DNA of 64,000 nt, taken from positions 2,108,001 to 2,172,000 of the forward strand of contig JAACJO010000001.1 of the NCBI GenBank assembly GCA_013368445.1, given 5' to 3'. The notes beneath the pieces were generated by a model, which was not told where the DNA came from, ran no database searches, and was given only the letters and a program-made list of their open reading frames with translations. Origin of the DNA: Leucocoprinus leucothites (lineage: Eukaryota > Basidiomycota > Agaricomycetes > Agaricales > Agaricaceae). The number at the start of each line of letters is the position of its first letter. Position 1 is the stretch's first letter. This document shows, piece by piece, positions 11,209-26,612 of this stretch. The translations under genes and the position numbers were made by a program.

Positions 11209-12404
11209 AGTGAGGAAGAGTGAAAGTTATTGGTGGAGGTCACCTGTTGGCACTCTGTGTCGGAATGTACCGGGTTATGCTTGATGCACTGATCACATGA
11301 TTATGTATTGAGCTCAAAGCCTTGTGTAAGTCGCTTTAATGTCCGGCCTCGACAGAGAGCATAAGCCCTTTCAGCACCCAAGCATAGTGCACGATTTCAA
11401 AAAGTGCTTCTGAACGCTGAGCCGCCACTCCTCGGTTTCTGATGTGTGATTTTTTGACAAAATCCCAGAAGTGTCGTGAGTACTTGACACAGCCTTTCCC
11501 TCAACCCTCAGACTTAAATAACTTTATGTATAGTAATTGTTCAGATTCATTAAAGACGGCGTCTGGTAATCACTTTTGAACTCGGCTTAGACACTTTCAA
11601 CACTTTTCAGCACTTGAAGCCCCATCCGCGACCTCAAACTTGAACACAACTCCTGGGCTGGAATAACCTGAAATATGTTGATGGGGCGTTGAAGATATCG
11701 TTTCCAGCGATAGAATGCTTCCGCAAAGTCAGGAGGGTCACGGAGGTTAAGTACATAAACACAAGAATTCTTCAGCACTTTCGGGGCTAAACGAAACCCA
11801 TGTTCTTTTAGCAGTTCTTACGAGCAACCAACTGGTGAAGCACATTTGATGCTCGAATTACTTGTAGGCCAACGGTGAATGATTATTGGATAAAAGAGAA
11901 TTATCAAGATGTTGGAGTGAATGTGGAGACAACAAGTTGAGGTTCCACGATCGTTCTTTCGATCGCCCCTCTATGGGAGCTGGGTTATCACAAGGTTTAC
12001 TCCGGTTCCACCGGCGTTCTAGGTCCATTGCGATACACAGGCACAGGATGAAGGCCAAGGCCAAGAGCCAGGATCATTCAGCCTGAAGCTGCTCAAATAT
12101 TTCTTCTCCTATCTTATATTACCGCAGTCCCGAGCTCCCAAAGGCGCATTGGTCTATTTTGTGCCACATGAATATATTAGCTCACTGCGAGTACTAATGT
12201 CTAGGGCTCAAAGGGAAAATCAGTAATGGCTGGCTCGCTGAGGCATGGTGCTTGGTATTCTTGGGCTGTATCTCTTGACGCATTGTCTCGACTTGGCGCA
12301 TGGCACCAACTCTCGGCATATTCATTTTATACCTTGGCACTCCTAAATCTTAGGCAATATAAAAGGTGTGTCCTCTCCACGATTCGGATCCAGCTTTCCT
12401 CACC
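11209..12404. other. 1.2-kb intergenic region upstream of the ENA ATPase
   Basis: Only short unsupported ORFs occur (for example 11587-11778 and 11858-12064 on the minus strand). There is no recognisable RNA gene or transposon end. The long spacer probably holds the upstream control region of the ATPase gene. Confidence 0.5.
12358..12364 (+). promoter_or_regulatory. TATA-like box of the ENA ATPase gene
   Basis: TATAAAA lies 41 bp before the start codon at 12405, in a CT-rich leader. It is a plausible core promoter element, though that would imply a very short 5' UTR. Confidence 0.4.
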
Positions 12405-16506
<4,102 letters not shown>

Positions 16507-17457
16507 CAGCACTGCCTCTCTGCACCGTCAGTGTTGCACCCCCCGAACGGCGGTTTTGCCTCAACACTGTAATGTGATAACGGAGAAGAGATTTTATGAT
16601 CGTTATGAATGAACTATTGATGATAAAGGAACGTCTTTTACGGGTTTAGCTGTTTTAATGAACGAGATGGTCGCAGGAACCTGCTTTCCGCTTCTGTATA
16701 TTCTGTACAAGCTTGATTAAGCCGGTGTTTGCCCCAAGTGTACCTTACTTATGACTCTTCAATTCCGTATATTAACAGCCAAATCTTAGTTGTATCCATT
16801 CATGGCTTACTATCCACCTCTGACATGTCTAGCGACTTCTTGGTTATTTCACTCGGGAAGTGACAAGACCAGTGTTCAGAGACTATGAGTGGGACAGCCA
16901 AACATGCACTCCAAGAGTAATATTGCCTTTAGTTTCTTGCGACACTCACTTGAAAGGTCATCTGAGTTAGGGCCTACTGTCGAGACTCAGAGATACATTT
17001 TTCGTTGTGTCCACCGCCGAGTGTGAGCGAACAAGGAGTCAAGTATATTCCACCGGACCAATTTACAAGGTAATGCCACTGAAAAACAGAGTGTCAAGTC
17101 CAGAAAACTATGAGCCGATGAAATGAATATAGAGCACATGAATCGTGCATCGACTTTCGAGTGGCTGGCGAACAAGTACAACTATGTTTCTGCGCAAACG
17201 ATAGCGATGATGAGGTTCAGGTCCATACACAACTCTGGAAACCACTTATTCGCTGATAGTAAAATGCGAACTATTAGCTATCGTAAACATTATTTTGCTT
17301 CTCCCTATGTCCAGACCAGTGGAATCGGTCGCGGGACCTACTTCACGTTCAGATATTAGTGAGGATAAACAGCAGAAAACCCACATGATGATTTCACGTT
17401 TTCCGTCCTGGCCATAGGTTGACTGGGAAGAACCTATGGATGTGTTTTATGTTTGAG
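16507..17457. other. intergenic, no gene seen
   Basis: About 950 bp between the ends of two convergent genes. It holds only short ORFs without codon or family support and no repeat that I could see. Confidence 0.5.
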
Positions 17458-18185
17458 TCAGATCGTTTCAGGAAAGTGGCCTACCTTCGAAGTTGACTCG
17501 GTCCACCCTCCTTTCGGCAATGAAGTGAAATTCGAGCCCCGGGTTTGATAGCTCGGGACTGGATTTGCTTTCCCAAGGCGCAGAATTGAATGTTTAGTTA
17601 AATTTTCCCGAGGATAGAAATAATCAACATCGGCTTGCAGCAGTCTGTCATTCAGCACACTGCCTGAGGTTGGCTTGTTTTGTTCTAGCGAACTATCTTC
17701 GAGGTTGTGAAGAGACACAGTGATAGGGGAGGGGGGAATAGAGGGTGGCGTAGGCCAGGGTGTAATTTCTATTACCCACCGCCGCTCTTCAATCAGCCCA
17801 AACCTAATATCCTTCGCGCCATCGGAATGCTTAGAAAGCTGTTCTGTCGAGAGTTTTGGGCGTTTCAACAGCCAGGGAGGCTGAGCCTCGCTCTCCGTGG
17901 GGGAATAGAGTGACGACTTGAAGATATACGCGGAACCAGGAGCTGGTACGCTTAGAGGTGATTGCGTATGGGGCCTTGTTCCCTCATCTGTGGCACCATC
18001 ATCCTGCATAAACCTAGTGTCTGTGGGAGAGGCAACAGTAAAGGCAAGTGGATTACGACGTGGGAGCAAGGGGAAGGGGAAGCCTCAAACGAGGTGGTGG
18101 AGTGGGTAGGTAAGAAGGCAGGGGCATTACTGAATATTGAGGGTTGGAATAGGAATAGGAGCGCGCGACCTCCGATCATCACCAT
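17458..18185 (-). CDS. orphan protein, two exons
   Basis: I do not recognise this protein. An open frame of over 200 codons runs from an acceptor at about 18083 to the TGA at 17458. No ATG lies in that frame nearby, but a 47-nt intron (18084-18130) joins it in phase to an exon beginning at the ATG at 18185 (MVMIGGRALLFLFQPSIFS). The product is about 225 residues. It is Pro/Ser-rich, with no membrane segment beyond a hydrophobic N-terminus that could be a signal anchor. The middle contains FGLIEERRWVIEITPWPTPP and the end LTKHSILRLGKANPVPSYQT. The divergent aldehyde dehydrogenase starts only 201 bp away. The Pro-rich composition could come from chance reading, but an ORF of this length argues for a real gene. 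Confidence 0.5.
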
Positions 18186-18246
18186 GAAATTTGTGATAGA
18201 TCCTCCCGCGCAGTATTAAGAAGGTCACGTGGACAGCGAGCTTGCA

Positions 18247-18252
18247 TATAAA
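18247..18252 (+). promoter_or_regulatory. TATA-like box of the aldehyde dehydrogenase gene
   Basis: TATAAA occurs 135 bp before the ATG at 18387, within the short spacer shared with the divergent orphan gene. It is followed by a CT-rich stretch typical of fungal transcription start regions. Confidence 0.35.
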
Positions 18253-18386
18253 CCGTTGGCTCGTGAATTATCCTCTTGAGTTTGCCACGGATGGTGATGT
18301 CTGTGCGCACACACTTCGTTCGGTGCTTCTTAAACTCTCACATTTCTCATATCTTTGTTCCCCCCCGCAATTTCATCCCCCTAAGA

Positions 18387-21225
18387 ATGGCACACACTGC
18401 CTCTGTACATATACCCTCCCTCAAGAAGACAATAGCTGTCCCGACGGGACTCTTCATCAATAATGAGTTTGTCCCGTCCATTGATTCTTCGGAGAAGATC
18501 ACGTACGGCTGTGTGCTACTGCGCAACAAAATTACGACTCGGCTCTGACGCTGATCCTAGGCCTATCAATCCTGCAACAGAAGAGATTATCTGCTCTGTC
18601 GTTTCCGGTAAAATATATCTCACAGTGTGATATACCTACTAGCGTTCATGTGGCTTCAGCATCTCCAAAGGATATTGATGCAGCCGTGGCAGCTGCCCGG
18701 AAGGCCTTTCAAACCACTTGGGGAAAGAATGTTACTGGTTTCGCAAGAGCCAGACTCATTAATAGGCTCGCTGACTTGATTGAGCGCGACCAACAGGAGC
18801 TCGCCGAGCTAGAAGCTCTAAACAACGGAAAGCCTGTCAGAATTGCTAGGTGAACTATTTGTGTCTTCTGCCTGTTGCCATCTAATCGGTGTTCATGGTC
18901 TTAAGGGATTTTGACATCGGCGATAGCATCCAATGTCTCCGTTACTATGCGGGCTGGGCTGATAAGATTATGGGTCAGGTAGGTGTTATTTATGTGGGTC
19001 CTGAGGCGGAGATCTGATTTTTGGCTTCCTATGGCTCATCTCGTCTCTGATTTCCGTTGAATCGGTATCTATCAGACCCTTGAGGTTGATAACAAGACCA
19101 AATTAGCTTTCACTCGCCATGACCCCATTGGCGTTTGTGGTCAAATGTGAGTGTTTGCCGTAGATGGAAGAAACCCCCACCTGAGGTGCTTGTAGCATTC
19201 CATGGAACTATCCCATCAATATGTGGTCAGTGAACGCGTTGATTCCCCGGCTGCGAGCACTTCTCATGGGTTGACTCATAGGGCCTGGAAGGTGGCCCCT
19301 GCGCTTGCTGTGGGTTGCACGATTGTCATGAAGCCATCAGAGTTAACTCCGCTTACCGCCCTGGTGAGATGTTTTGCGGAAAAATGAAAATCAATCGTTA
19401 TAATGTCGTACAGAAACTCTCGGAACTTGTTAAGGAGGCTGGGTAAGCAGTCAACTAGTCAACGGTGCGAATGGCGTAGACACCTCAACTAAATAGGTTC
19501 CCGCCTGGTGTCATCAACACCGTCCCTTCCTACGGGCCCACCGGCGGCGCTGCCCTGGCGGCACATCCGGACGTTGACAAAGTGGCATTTACAGGATCCA
19601 CGATCACCGGTCGCAAAATCATGGAGTCAGCTGCAAAAAGCAACTTGAAAAAAGTGACCAAATTGTCTTGATCCTTTCCCCTGTAACTAAGCAGTATCAT
19701 GTTACAGGTATCTTTGGAACTTGGCGGTAAATCGCCACATCTGGTTTTCGAATCAGCAGATCTAGAACAAGGTGAGAATTTTGGTCATACTACCCCGTTG
19801 CTTCTCCCGTTCCCGCTTCTTCGAAACACCATTGTGTGGATCCTTCGCCACCTCCAAGACGAGAACGGTGCCTCAGCGGATATCCGATCATGTTAAGGCG
19901 ACTGATCAGTCAGGACCCGTTTAACGTATACTCTATCGAGCTAGTCATCGATCCGGACTCTGGGGTCTCTTGAGCACATGGAGATAGAACTTCGGGGCCA
20001 GCACGGGGTCTATAGTGGATATTTATAACTGCCCTATGATTTCATACTATACGGCACCATCTTGGTTTCTCGCATCTTGTCCTCACTGATCACTGCTTTA
20101 GCTGCCAACTGGGCTGCTCTGGGCATCTGTTACAACACGGGACAAGATTGTACTGCAGGCTCGCGCGTTTACGTCCAAGAATCCATCTATGATAAATTCA
20201 CTGAATTACTCGTCGCGAGAGTCAAGGCCACAGTCATTGGTGATGGATTTGATGAACAAACTACTGGCGGACCCGTGGTAATGCCCAGCTGTTCTGGTTT
20301 GAATACTGATTTTAATTTTCTGATCCCCTGACTAGGTTTCCAAAGGCCAGTATGATAGGGTGTGGAACTACATTGAAGCCGGTAAACAGGAGGGTGCGAA
20401 GGCCATATTAGGGGGCGTCAAACGAACAGGAAAAGGGTTCTATGTCGACCCGACGAGTGGGTGTTTCAGTCCTCGCTGTCATGCGTAGTTCTGACGCCAT
20501 CAACAGTTTTCGCAGATATTCGTCCCGATATGAAAATAGTGCGCCACTTTCCCGCGGTATATATGTTCGCTGACTGACACCAAAAAAGGTCAAAGAAGAG
20601 GTATATTTGTGGCCTATCTCAGCTCGGAAAATTTCTCAGGTTTATGCTCATTGGCATCATTGACATACTAGATATTTGGACCGGTGCTCTCAGTTGGCAG
20701 GTTTAAGACCGAGGAAGAAGCGATTGCCATTGCAAATGATACCAACTATGGTTTGGGTGCAGGCGTTCATTCGAGTACGTGTTTGACTGTATCCTTACCT
20801 TCCAATCATTGCTCATAAAGGTACCGCTTGCATCTTTATATTTATGGACAGATGACGCCAATCAATGCATGCGTGTTTCATCCGCCCTCGAGGCAGGTAC
20901 TGTGAGTAAAAGTGTGCACCAGGAACTCTGCACGTTCACATAATCATATCCCTTGACGTGACATTGCTTGATGAGCTGACCACGAGTTCAAATGCCACAG
21001 GTTTGGGTGAACCAGTATAATCTCTTGAGCAACAATGTCCCATTCGGAGGCAAAAAGCAGTCGGGTATTGGTATGTCTTATCCCCAAATCATTGTCGAAT
21101 TCGTGAACCCAGATATATTGAACTTGGTTTCAGGCCGTGAGCTCGGTAGTTACGCTCTGGAGGAATATACCTCCGTGAAAGCAGTTCACTGGAACTTTGG
21201 CGAACGCCTCGAATGGCCATTATAA
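18387..21225 (+). CDS. NAD(P)+-dependent aldehyde dehydrogenase
   Basis: Oxidises aldehydes (for example acetaldehyde) to acids. The spliced protein is about 500 residues, the usual family length: [20 protein letters not shown] and [10 protein letters not shown] at the start, IPWNYPI with [20 protein letters not shown], the Rossmann [10 protein letters not shown], catalytic-Glu motif LELGGKSP, catalytic-Cys motif [22 protein letters not shown], and the C-terminal [18 protein letters not shown]. No targeting peptide is obvious, so it is probably cytosolic. Introns are 50-75 nt except one of about 330 nt (about 19772-20101) between SADLEQ and AANWAALG. The fit to fungal ALD4/5/6-class enzymes is clear; the cofactor preference is not. 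Confidence 0.92.
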
Positions 21226-22124
21226 ACAACTCTCCTCCGATTCCTGTATTATTCAATACGCTATTTCATTCTTGTGTGATTGAACAAGAGTGGCTTCCGA
21301 AGGCTTCTTAGATCAAAGGACCTACATAATTCAACGTCAGGTCTGGAGCCGACGAGAGGTTGGCCCTGTTTTGTCAGTATTCCGTCACCGCCCCGTTTCT
21401 TGAAACCTTAGGTCTTTTGGCCAGTGAACAGATTTTTATTAAGGATAGTGCGGGCCCCGGGGCGGGACCGTCAACCGCTCAGAGGGGAAACCCTGGCGGC
21501 TCGCTGACAACGGGGACTTGACTGATTGGATGCGCGTACGCGCAGTAATGATTTCTTATTACCATCCTCGTGGCTTGCCCTTCGCCAAACTCGGGAATAC
21601 CCTGAGATTCAGATGAATCCAGGTGACATTTGGCGTGCACCTACGAGTGACTAACCCAATCCTGACCATTGCTTCACCAGCGAAGCAGCGACCTATTCAG
21701 TTCTTCGGAATTATGCGAACCTCCTTGCGAAGACATACAAGTGGCGACTCAGGGCTTCTCGCCTACTCACATAAGCTGCTACTTATTCCCAGAACCACAG
21801 CCTCTATTCGGAGGACGATGATAAGGATCGCCAGTACTGATCAGTAGTGCCGACCGACTTATCCAACGGCGGAAAGCTCATTTTCTGAGGTGAGAGCTGT
21901 AGCCAGGCTCTGAAACAACACGATCTCTTTGTCCATTTAGGTGATAGTACATTATTATGAAACTAGGGCGGTAAACGTTGAATTGAACACATTAACACAG
22001 CAGAGCAACGAGAGAGCAAGGTTTGAGTCAGCATGAAGGGTATGTAAAACCTGTATGGTAGATAGCACTCGAAAACAGACAGCTCGTATAAGGCGCCAGG
22101 CCGTGGCCGGCACAGGGCGTATGA
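21226..22124. other. intergenic, no gene seen
   Basis: About 900 bp between two convergent gene ends. A 74-codon frame at 21623-21847 has no start context, intron signals or family resemblance. It includes a GC-rich patch near 21440-21500. Confidence 0.5.
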
Positions 22125-23180
22125 TTAGCGGGTGTAGTGGCTGTAGAAATTGCTAACGAGAAGCATTACGAGAGTTGAGTCGTCATTGTCTAAATCACTT
22201 AAGAGAAGAATGCTCACCTGTTATCACGTTGTGGGCCAATACTAGGGTCTGGGTATCCAGGGAGACCACTCGGTTGGGGCGGTTGTGGATAATGGCCATT
22301 CGCAAGATAATATTGCTGGTGTTGTGAATTGTGAGGCTCGTGGACCGTTTCGCCTGGGGGATAGTATGCCTGGTTTTGGGTGACACGAGCTTGTTGGTTT
22401 GGGCCATAAATTCCCTGAGAGTAAGGGGGATCGGGAGGTGGTGAATAGTTGTACGGGGACGTGGAGGGAATTGGTTGGGGCCGCCCCTGGTTGACGTATG
22501 AAGTCATATTCGGGTGGGAATGATACTCCGGCTGAACTGAATCTGGTCCGTACGAAGGCGTGGGCCCGTCGAGACCTGAGAAGGCAGCACCTCGATAATG
22601 TGGACTGGAGAAGCCAGCTCCGGTCTGCTCGCCGGTCATAGAAGTACTGCTAGGTTGGGAGTGCCTCTGGGAGTAAAGAGGGTGCGGATAATACATGTGA
22701 CTGCTTAATTCAAAGCCGAGAAAAAAAGCATGCATTAGGGAAATCCTCAAGAACAACAATTGACGAGTGCATACCTTGTTGAAACACCCCCTCTGAGCTG
22801 AGAAGACCTGTCGTGATTAACATTTGTGGCAATATTATTGGGCAGAGACCTCGACATCGTCATCTGTGCCGGGGAAGGCGAGGGTGCTGACTGACGGTTG
22901 CTGCGGCGATCCTCTGGGGTACCACGACTGGGGCTCCCGGTCTTTGGAGGCTTGGTGTCGTCGGCAACGGGCACAAAAACACATTCAGCGTTTTCCCCCT
23001 CGCACCTTTTACACGGCGCCACACTGTCCTTGTTTTCGCACTACGAAATAGATATTTAGCCGGAACGAAATCAATGAACGACGTGAAATAATAGACCTTC
23101 AGTTTGCGAGCTCGGCACCGCTTGCAAGCCATGTCAGAACGCCGTTTTGTTTTGTCCGGTTTTTCAGAGTGGGAGGACAT
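22125..23180 (-). CDS. Zn2Cys6 DNA-binding protein with Pro/Tyr/Gln-rich tail
   Basis: Probable sequence-specific transcription factor. Residues about 18-55 form a complete fungal zinc cluster after splicing: CKRCRARKLKC, then ENKDSVAP, CKRC, EGENAE and C (spacing C-x2-C-x6-C-x8-C-x2-C-x6-C). An intron interrupts the cluster between K and C. The rest is low complexity (Ser/Pro, then Tyr/Pro/Gln/His, e.g. PYNYSPPPDPPYSQGIYGPN), and I see no fungal_trans domain. A final 65-nt intron would replace the immediate in-frame TGA after QRDN and end the protein ...NFYSHYTR at 22125; without it the stop is at 22214. Length is about 310 residues, short for the family. The regulated genes cannot be told from context. 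Confidence 0.8.
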
Positions 23181-23957
23181 TGCGAAGAGGGATAAGGGAG
23201 ATGGCAGACGACTAGTAGCTAGGGAATAAGACTGGGGTTAGATCAACATCCCTAGTAGCATTTGATTGTAATTTATATAGTGGTTGGCCATGGGAAATGA
23301 ATGAGGAGAAAAAATCGGACAGGATCAAAAACAGGCTAACGCTGAGATCTGAGAGTTGCTCCGTATCTGTCAAGGGTGGCGTTTCAATTCTATACACGTG
23401 AATAGAGCATGCATTCGAGGTATCTTGCTGCAGTGAGGTACCATGTTTGGTACGAATAAGCGCCGCGTCAGGGAGGCACGAAGTGCCGAGGATTCGACTA
23501 TCACACCAAAGGCCGTGCTGTCATCCGGTGCCCAGACTAGATCAAGTGTAGAGATGTTTAAATTTTTTTTCGAGGTGCGGCCTGAGGAAGAGATTGTGAG
23601 TCACAGATGAAAAGCGGCTTGGCTGGAAAAAGAACCAGATTGGTTTGTTCAAGATCTCAGATTGAATTGGGCCCAAAAAAGACACTTTGGGCTCAGATGG
23701 TGATGCATCAGTTGGTTTCGTGCGACATGTGCATGGGATCTTGAGAGGTCATCGTAGACGCTCCCCGGCCATCGTTTTTTTTGGCATCGGCGTTGCCTTT
23801 CCCAATTAATAACCATCATCCCGTGTCGAGAGTCCGATGCTTCCACATGATCGTTCCTCAACCTTGCTGCGAGTAAGGATCAGTCCTGTCGTGAAGGTGG
23901 TCTTCGGAGTAACAAAGTGAATACAAGTGGCAATAGATGATACACGCGGACTATGAA
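23181..23957. other. intergenic, promoter side of the Zn2Cys6 gene
   Basis: About 780 bp. A TATA-like stretch (tatataaat on the minus strand, about 23272-23280) lies roughly 95 bp before the Zn2Cys6 start. The rest shows only short chance ORFs and the 3' flank of the proteasome gene. Confidence 0.45.
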
Positions 23958-24928
23958 TTACAATGCAAGATAATCTCGAACTTCTTCTTCAGTCAATTTC
24001 CTGAACGTTGGCTTGGGCCGGACATTGGGGCCAACGGCGGCTGCCTCCAGTTCTTCTGGCGTCGGTACTGTCACAACACCTATTTCGATCGTCTTTTCAG
24101 TCATCTGCCCCTCAAACCCTTCCTTCAATGTCAATAAGGCGGTATGTATGGCATCTTCTAGACTGATGTCATCGTTGTATCTAAACCGCGAAAACAAATT
24201 CAGTAAATGCATCCCCCAGGTAACTTGACTCTTGCCTCTTCTCCAGGAAAGTCTTTGCATTGATCATATTCTTGCCAATAGCACTCGCCTTCCAAGCCCA
24301 GTATGACCCTGATGGGTCTACCTGATATAATGAAGGACCACGATTGAGGTCCCATCCGGCGACGAGCAAGGACACGCCATAAGGTCGGACACCACTAGGT
24401 ACAGGAAATAAGGATAGTGGCATCTTGAAGGAGAGATGCACTTACCCAGATTGTGTAGCTTGCTGCATCACATTTGCAATTTCCTGAGTCAGCACTCGTG
24501 TTGGCGGATATTCGTTATATATTTTCCAGTAAGCTTGTGCACTTTTGCGAGCCTTTGTGACCAACACTCTGAAATCTGGGCCCATGCCCGAGTACACGAT
24601 TCCGATGTTGGGACAGATTACCGCCACCTTGTCCACGACAGAGTCGTCAATGAGGATAGACGATGTCTTCTTCTCAGTGGCAATCACAATTCCATTGGAT
24701 GCTAGTTGTGTGATCAGTGAGTATGCACGATGCCTAGTGGAGTGCACGCACCTTTAATTCCAAGACTTGTTGTTCCCTGCGACACGGCCGCGAGAGCATG
24801 CTCAATCTGGACTAACTTTCCGCTTGGCGAGAATACGGTAAGGGAATAACTAGGATTCAATCAGCAGGTCTGATTTAGTATTAAAAGAATGTAGAGGACC
24901 TATATGCACCACCGTCTGCGTTAGCCAT
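23958..24928 (-). CDS. PRE8: 20S proteasome subunit alpha 2
   Basis: A structural subunit of the outer ring of the 20S proteasome in nucleus and cytosol. The protein begins [20 protein letters not shown], followed by the alpha signature [20 protein letters not shown]. Next come [52 protein letters not shown] and [20 protein letters not shown], and a C-terminal acidic region EEVRDYLAL. The order and length (about 250 residues) match PSMA2/Pre8. The signature has His where a Tyr is usual (QIEYAL). Five or six introns are present; the first, right after the tenth codon, has a weak GTCCTC donor. The start at 24928 is the only ATG compatible with the [11 protein letters not shown] start. Confidence 0.92.
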
Positions 24929-25315
24929 GGGATGAAGGAGTGAAGGAGTGATTCAAGATAGAGATACCAATGTCAATGACGCGTACTCATCGGGTTGTTT
25001 GTGTGTGTTGTCAGTCACGGTCGCGTGTCCTCGATCTCCGATCATCACTCCTTCCCCATCCCAGGGTTTGCAGGGTCGAACAGACCAACCTACCCCAGCC
25101 AGGTGTACTCGACTTGCACTAGCTGAAATTTGCGCAGACAACGAGGCTTCCCACAAGCCCGGGATACCAAGTCAAGATCCGATTATCAACAATAGAATTA
25201 CATTCATACGCTCGTACTGAAACAACTACATTGGCATACATCGATCCATCCTTATGAGATCTCATTTGTGCTTTCAAGAGCAGTAATAGCAATCGGAGCC
25301 GTAATGAGCATTTTT
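24929..25315. other. intergenic, no gene seen
   Basis: Contains the promoter side of the proteasome gene and the 3' flank of the peroxiredoxin gene. No supported ORF is present. Confidence 0.5.
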
Positions 25316-26316
25316 TTAGACGTTAAGAGGTGTGGTTCTGAGGTAGGGCTGGTGACGGGAAAGTCAGGAAAATTTACGCCACAACACCGAAGAACAATCA
25401 CCTTATGAGTGGTGTGCTGAGGGAAGAGGGTCTTTGCCTCCTCGTTAGTGACTGTAGGGTGAACGATAACATCATCACCCTTTTGCCAGTTAACGGGTGT
25501 GGTGATTCGGTGCTTGTCACCAAGTTGCAGAGCTAAAATTTGAATCGCTTTCATCAATTGCTGTCTGAATTAGCGCTAGTAGCGAAACTCACAGTCAACG
25601 ACGCTGTGATCAATTATACATTAGCCGTAGTTAACGACGAATTTAGGCGGCATACTTACCGAATGATCTCGTCAAAATTGCGGCCAGTAGAGGCAGGGTA
25701 GGCGAGGGTCAGGCGAATGACCTTCTTAGGATCAATGACGAAGACAGTGCGAACCTAGCGAGGCTCAGACGCCTAAAGTCATGAACACGGAGGCCGATTG
25801 ACTCACAGTGAAAGGAAGCCCCTTGGCATCCCTGTTGGTGGCATCCTGCTCATCTAACATATCATACAGGGTGGAAATCTTCCTCTCCGGATCGGCAATC
25901 TAAAACATGTTTCTTGATCAAGCTTCTGCTAATATGACTAGCAAATGACACTAGGACGTACAATGGGAAATTGAACGTCGGTTGGGCCGAACTTGGCGCC
26001 GTATTCATTGATGTCTTGGACCCATTTGTTATGATCCTCAAGGCCATTTGCAGAAATACCGATGACTTTGACACCGCGCTTCTCAAAGTCGGGGGCACGA
26101 CGGGCAACCTCACCAAGCTCTGTAGTGCAGACAGGGGTGAAGTCGCCGGGATGGGAGAACAAGATTGCCTGGCTATAATTAGGGATCCAGGCCCTGAGCA
26201 TATACAATTCATTTGCCTACCCAAGAGTTACCAATCCAATCATGGAACTTGATGTTGCCAGCGGTGGTCTGGGCCTCGAAGTCGGGGGCAATGCTACCAA
26301 GGCGGAGAGAAGGCAT
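25316..26316 (-). CDS. 1-Cys peroxiredoxin (Prx6 family)
   Basis: Thiol peroxidase that reduces H2O2 and lipid hydroperoxides. [20 protein letters not shown] opens the thioredoxin fold. The active-site motif is [20 protein letters not shown], with the peroxidatic Cys in [63 protein letters not shown] and [16 protein letters not shown] follow. The typical Prx6 C-terminal arm contains [17 protein letters not shown], and the end [10 protein letters not shown] appears only after removing a 51-nt intron that would otherwise give a false 52-residue tail. There is no targeting sequence, so it is probably cytosolic. A TATATA stretch at 26385-26390, about 70 bp upstream, suggests an inducible promoter. 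Confidence 0.92.
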
Positions 26317-26384
26317 GGGTGTCGAGTTTGAGTGGGGCTTTGAAAGCAAGAATCGGATGTCTAATAGAAGATGCTGGGGGTCAC

Positions 26385-26390
26385 TATATA
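26385..26390 (-). promoter_or_regulatory. TATA-like box of the peroxiredoxin gene
   Basis: TATATA lies about 70 bp upstream of the peroxiredoxin ATG at 26316, a position compatible with a core promoter. Confidence 0.35.
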
Positions 26391-26612
26391 GGTTTCCAAT
26401 CAAACATTCAAATCGATCGCGTCTTCAATTCTCACGCCGTACACCCTTGCAATGTCATGCTTACGTTCACATTGCGTGCTTTTCAAGACATTAAGCGATG
26501 AATGCATTATCATCTCGTGGTGTAATTACAAAGAGAACGTCGAGTCTCGGCTCCATGGTTTGAAAGAGACAGATTGATGAGAACCTAGAAGTTCCCAAGA
26601 AACTGACAACGT

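Noticed and set aside
23649..23861. 70-codon minus-strand ORF between the Zn2Cys6 and proteasome genes
   Set aside because: No family resemblance, splice context or composition bias; probably chance.
24948..25220. 90-codon plus-strand ORF upstream of proteasome alpha2
   Set aside because: Divergent promoter sequence without coding character; no homology recognised.
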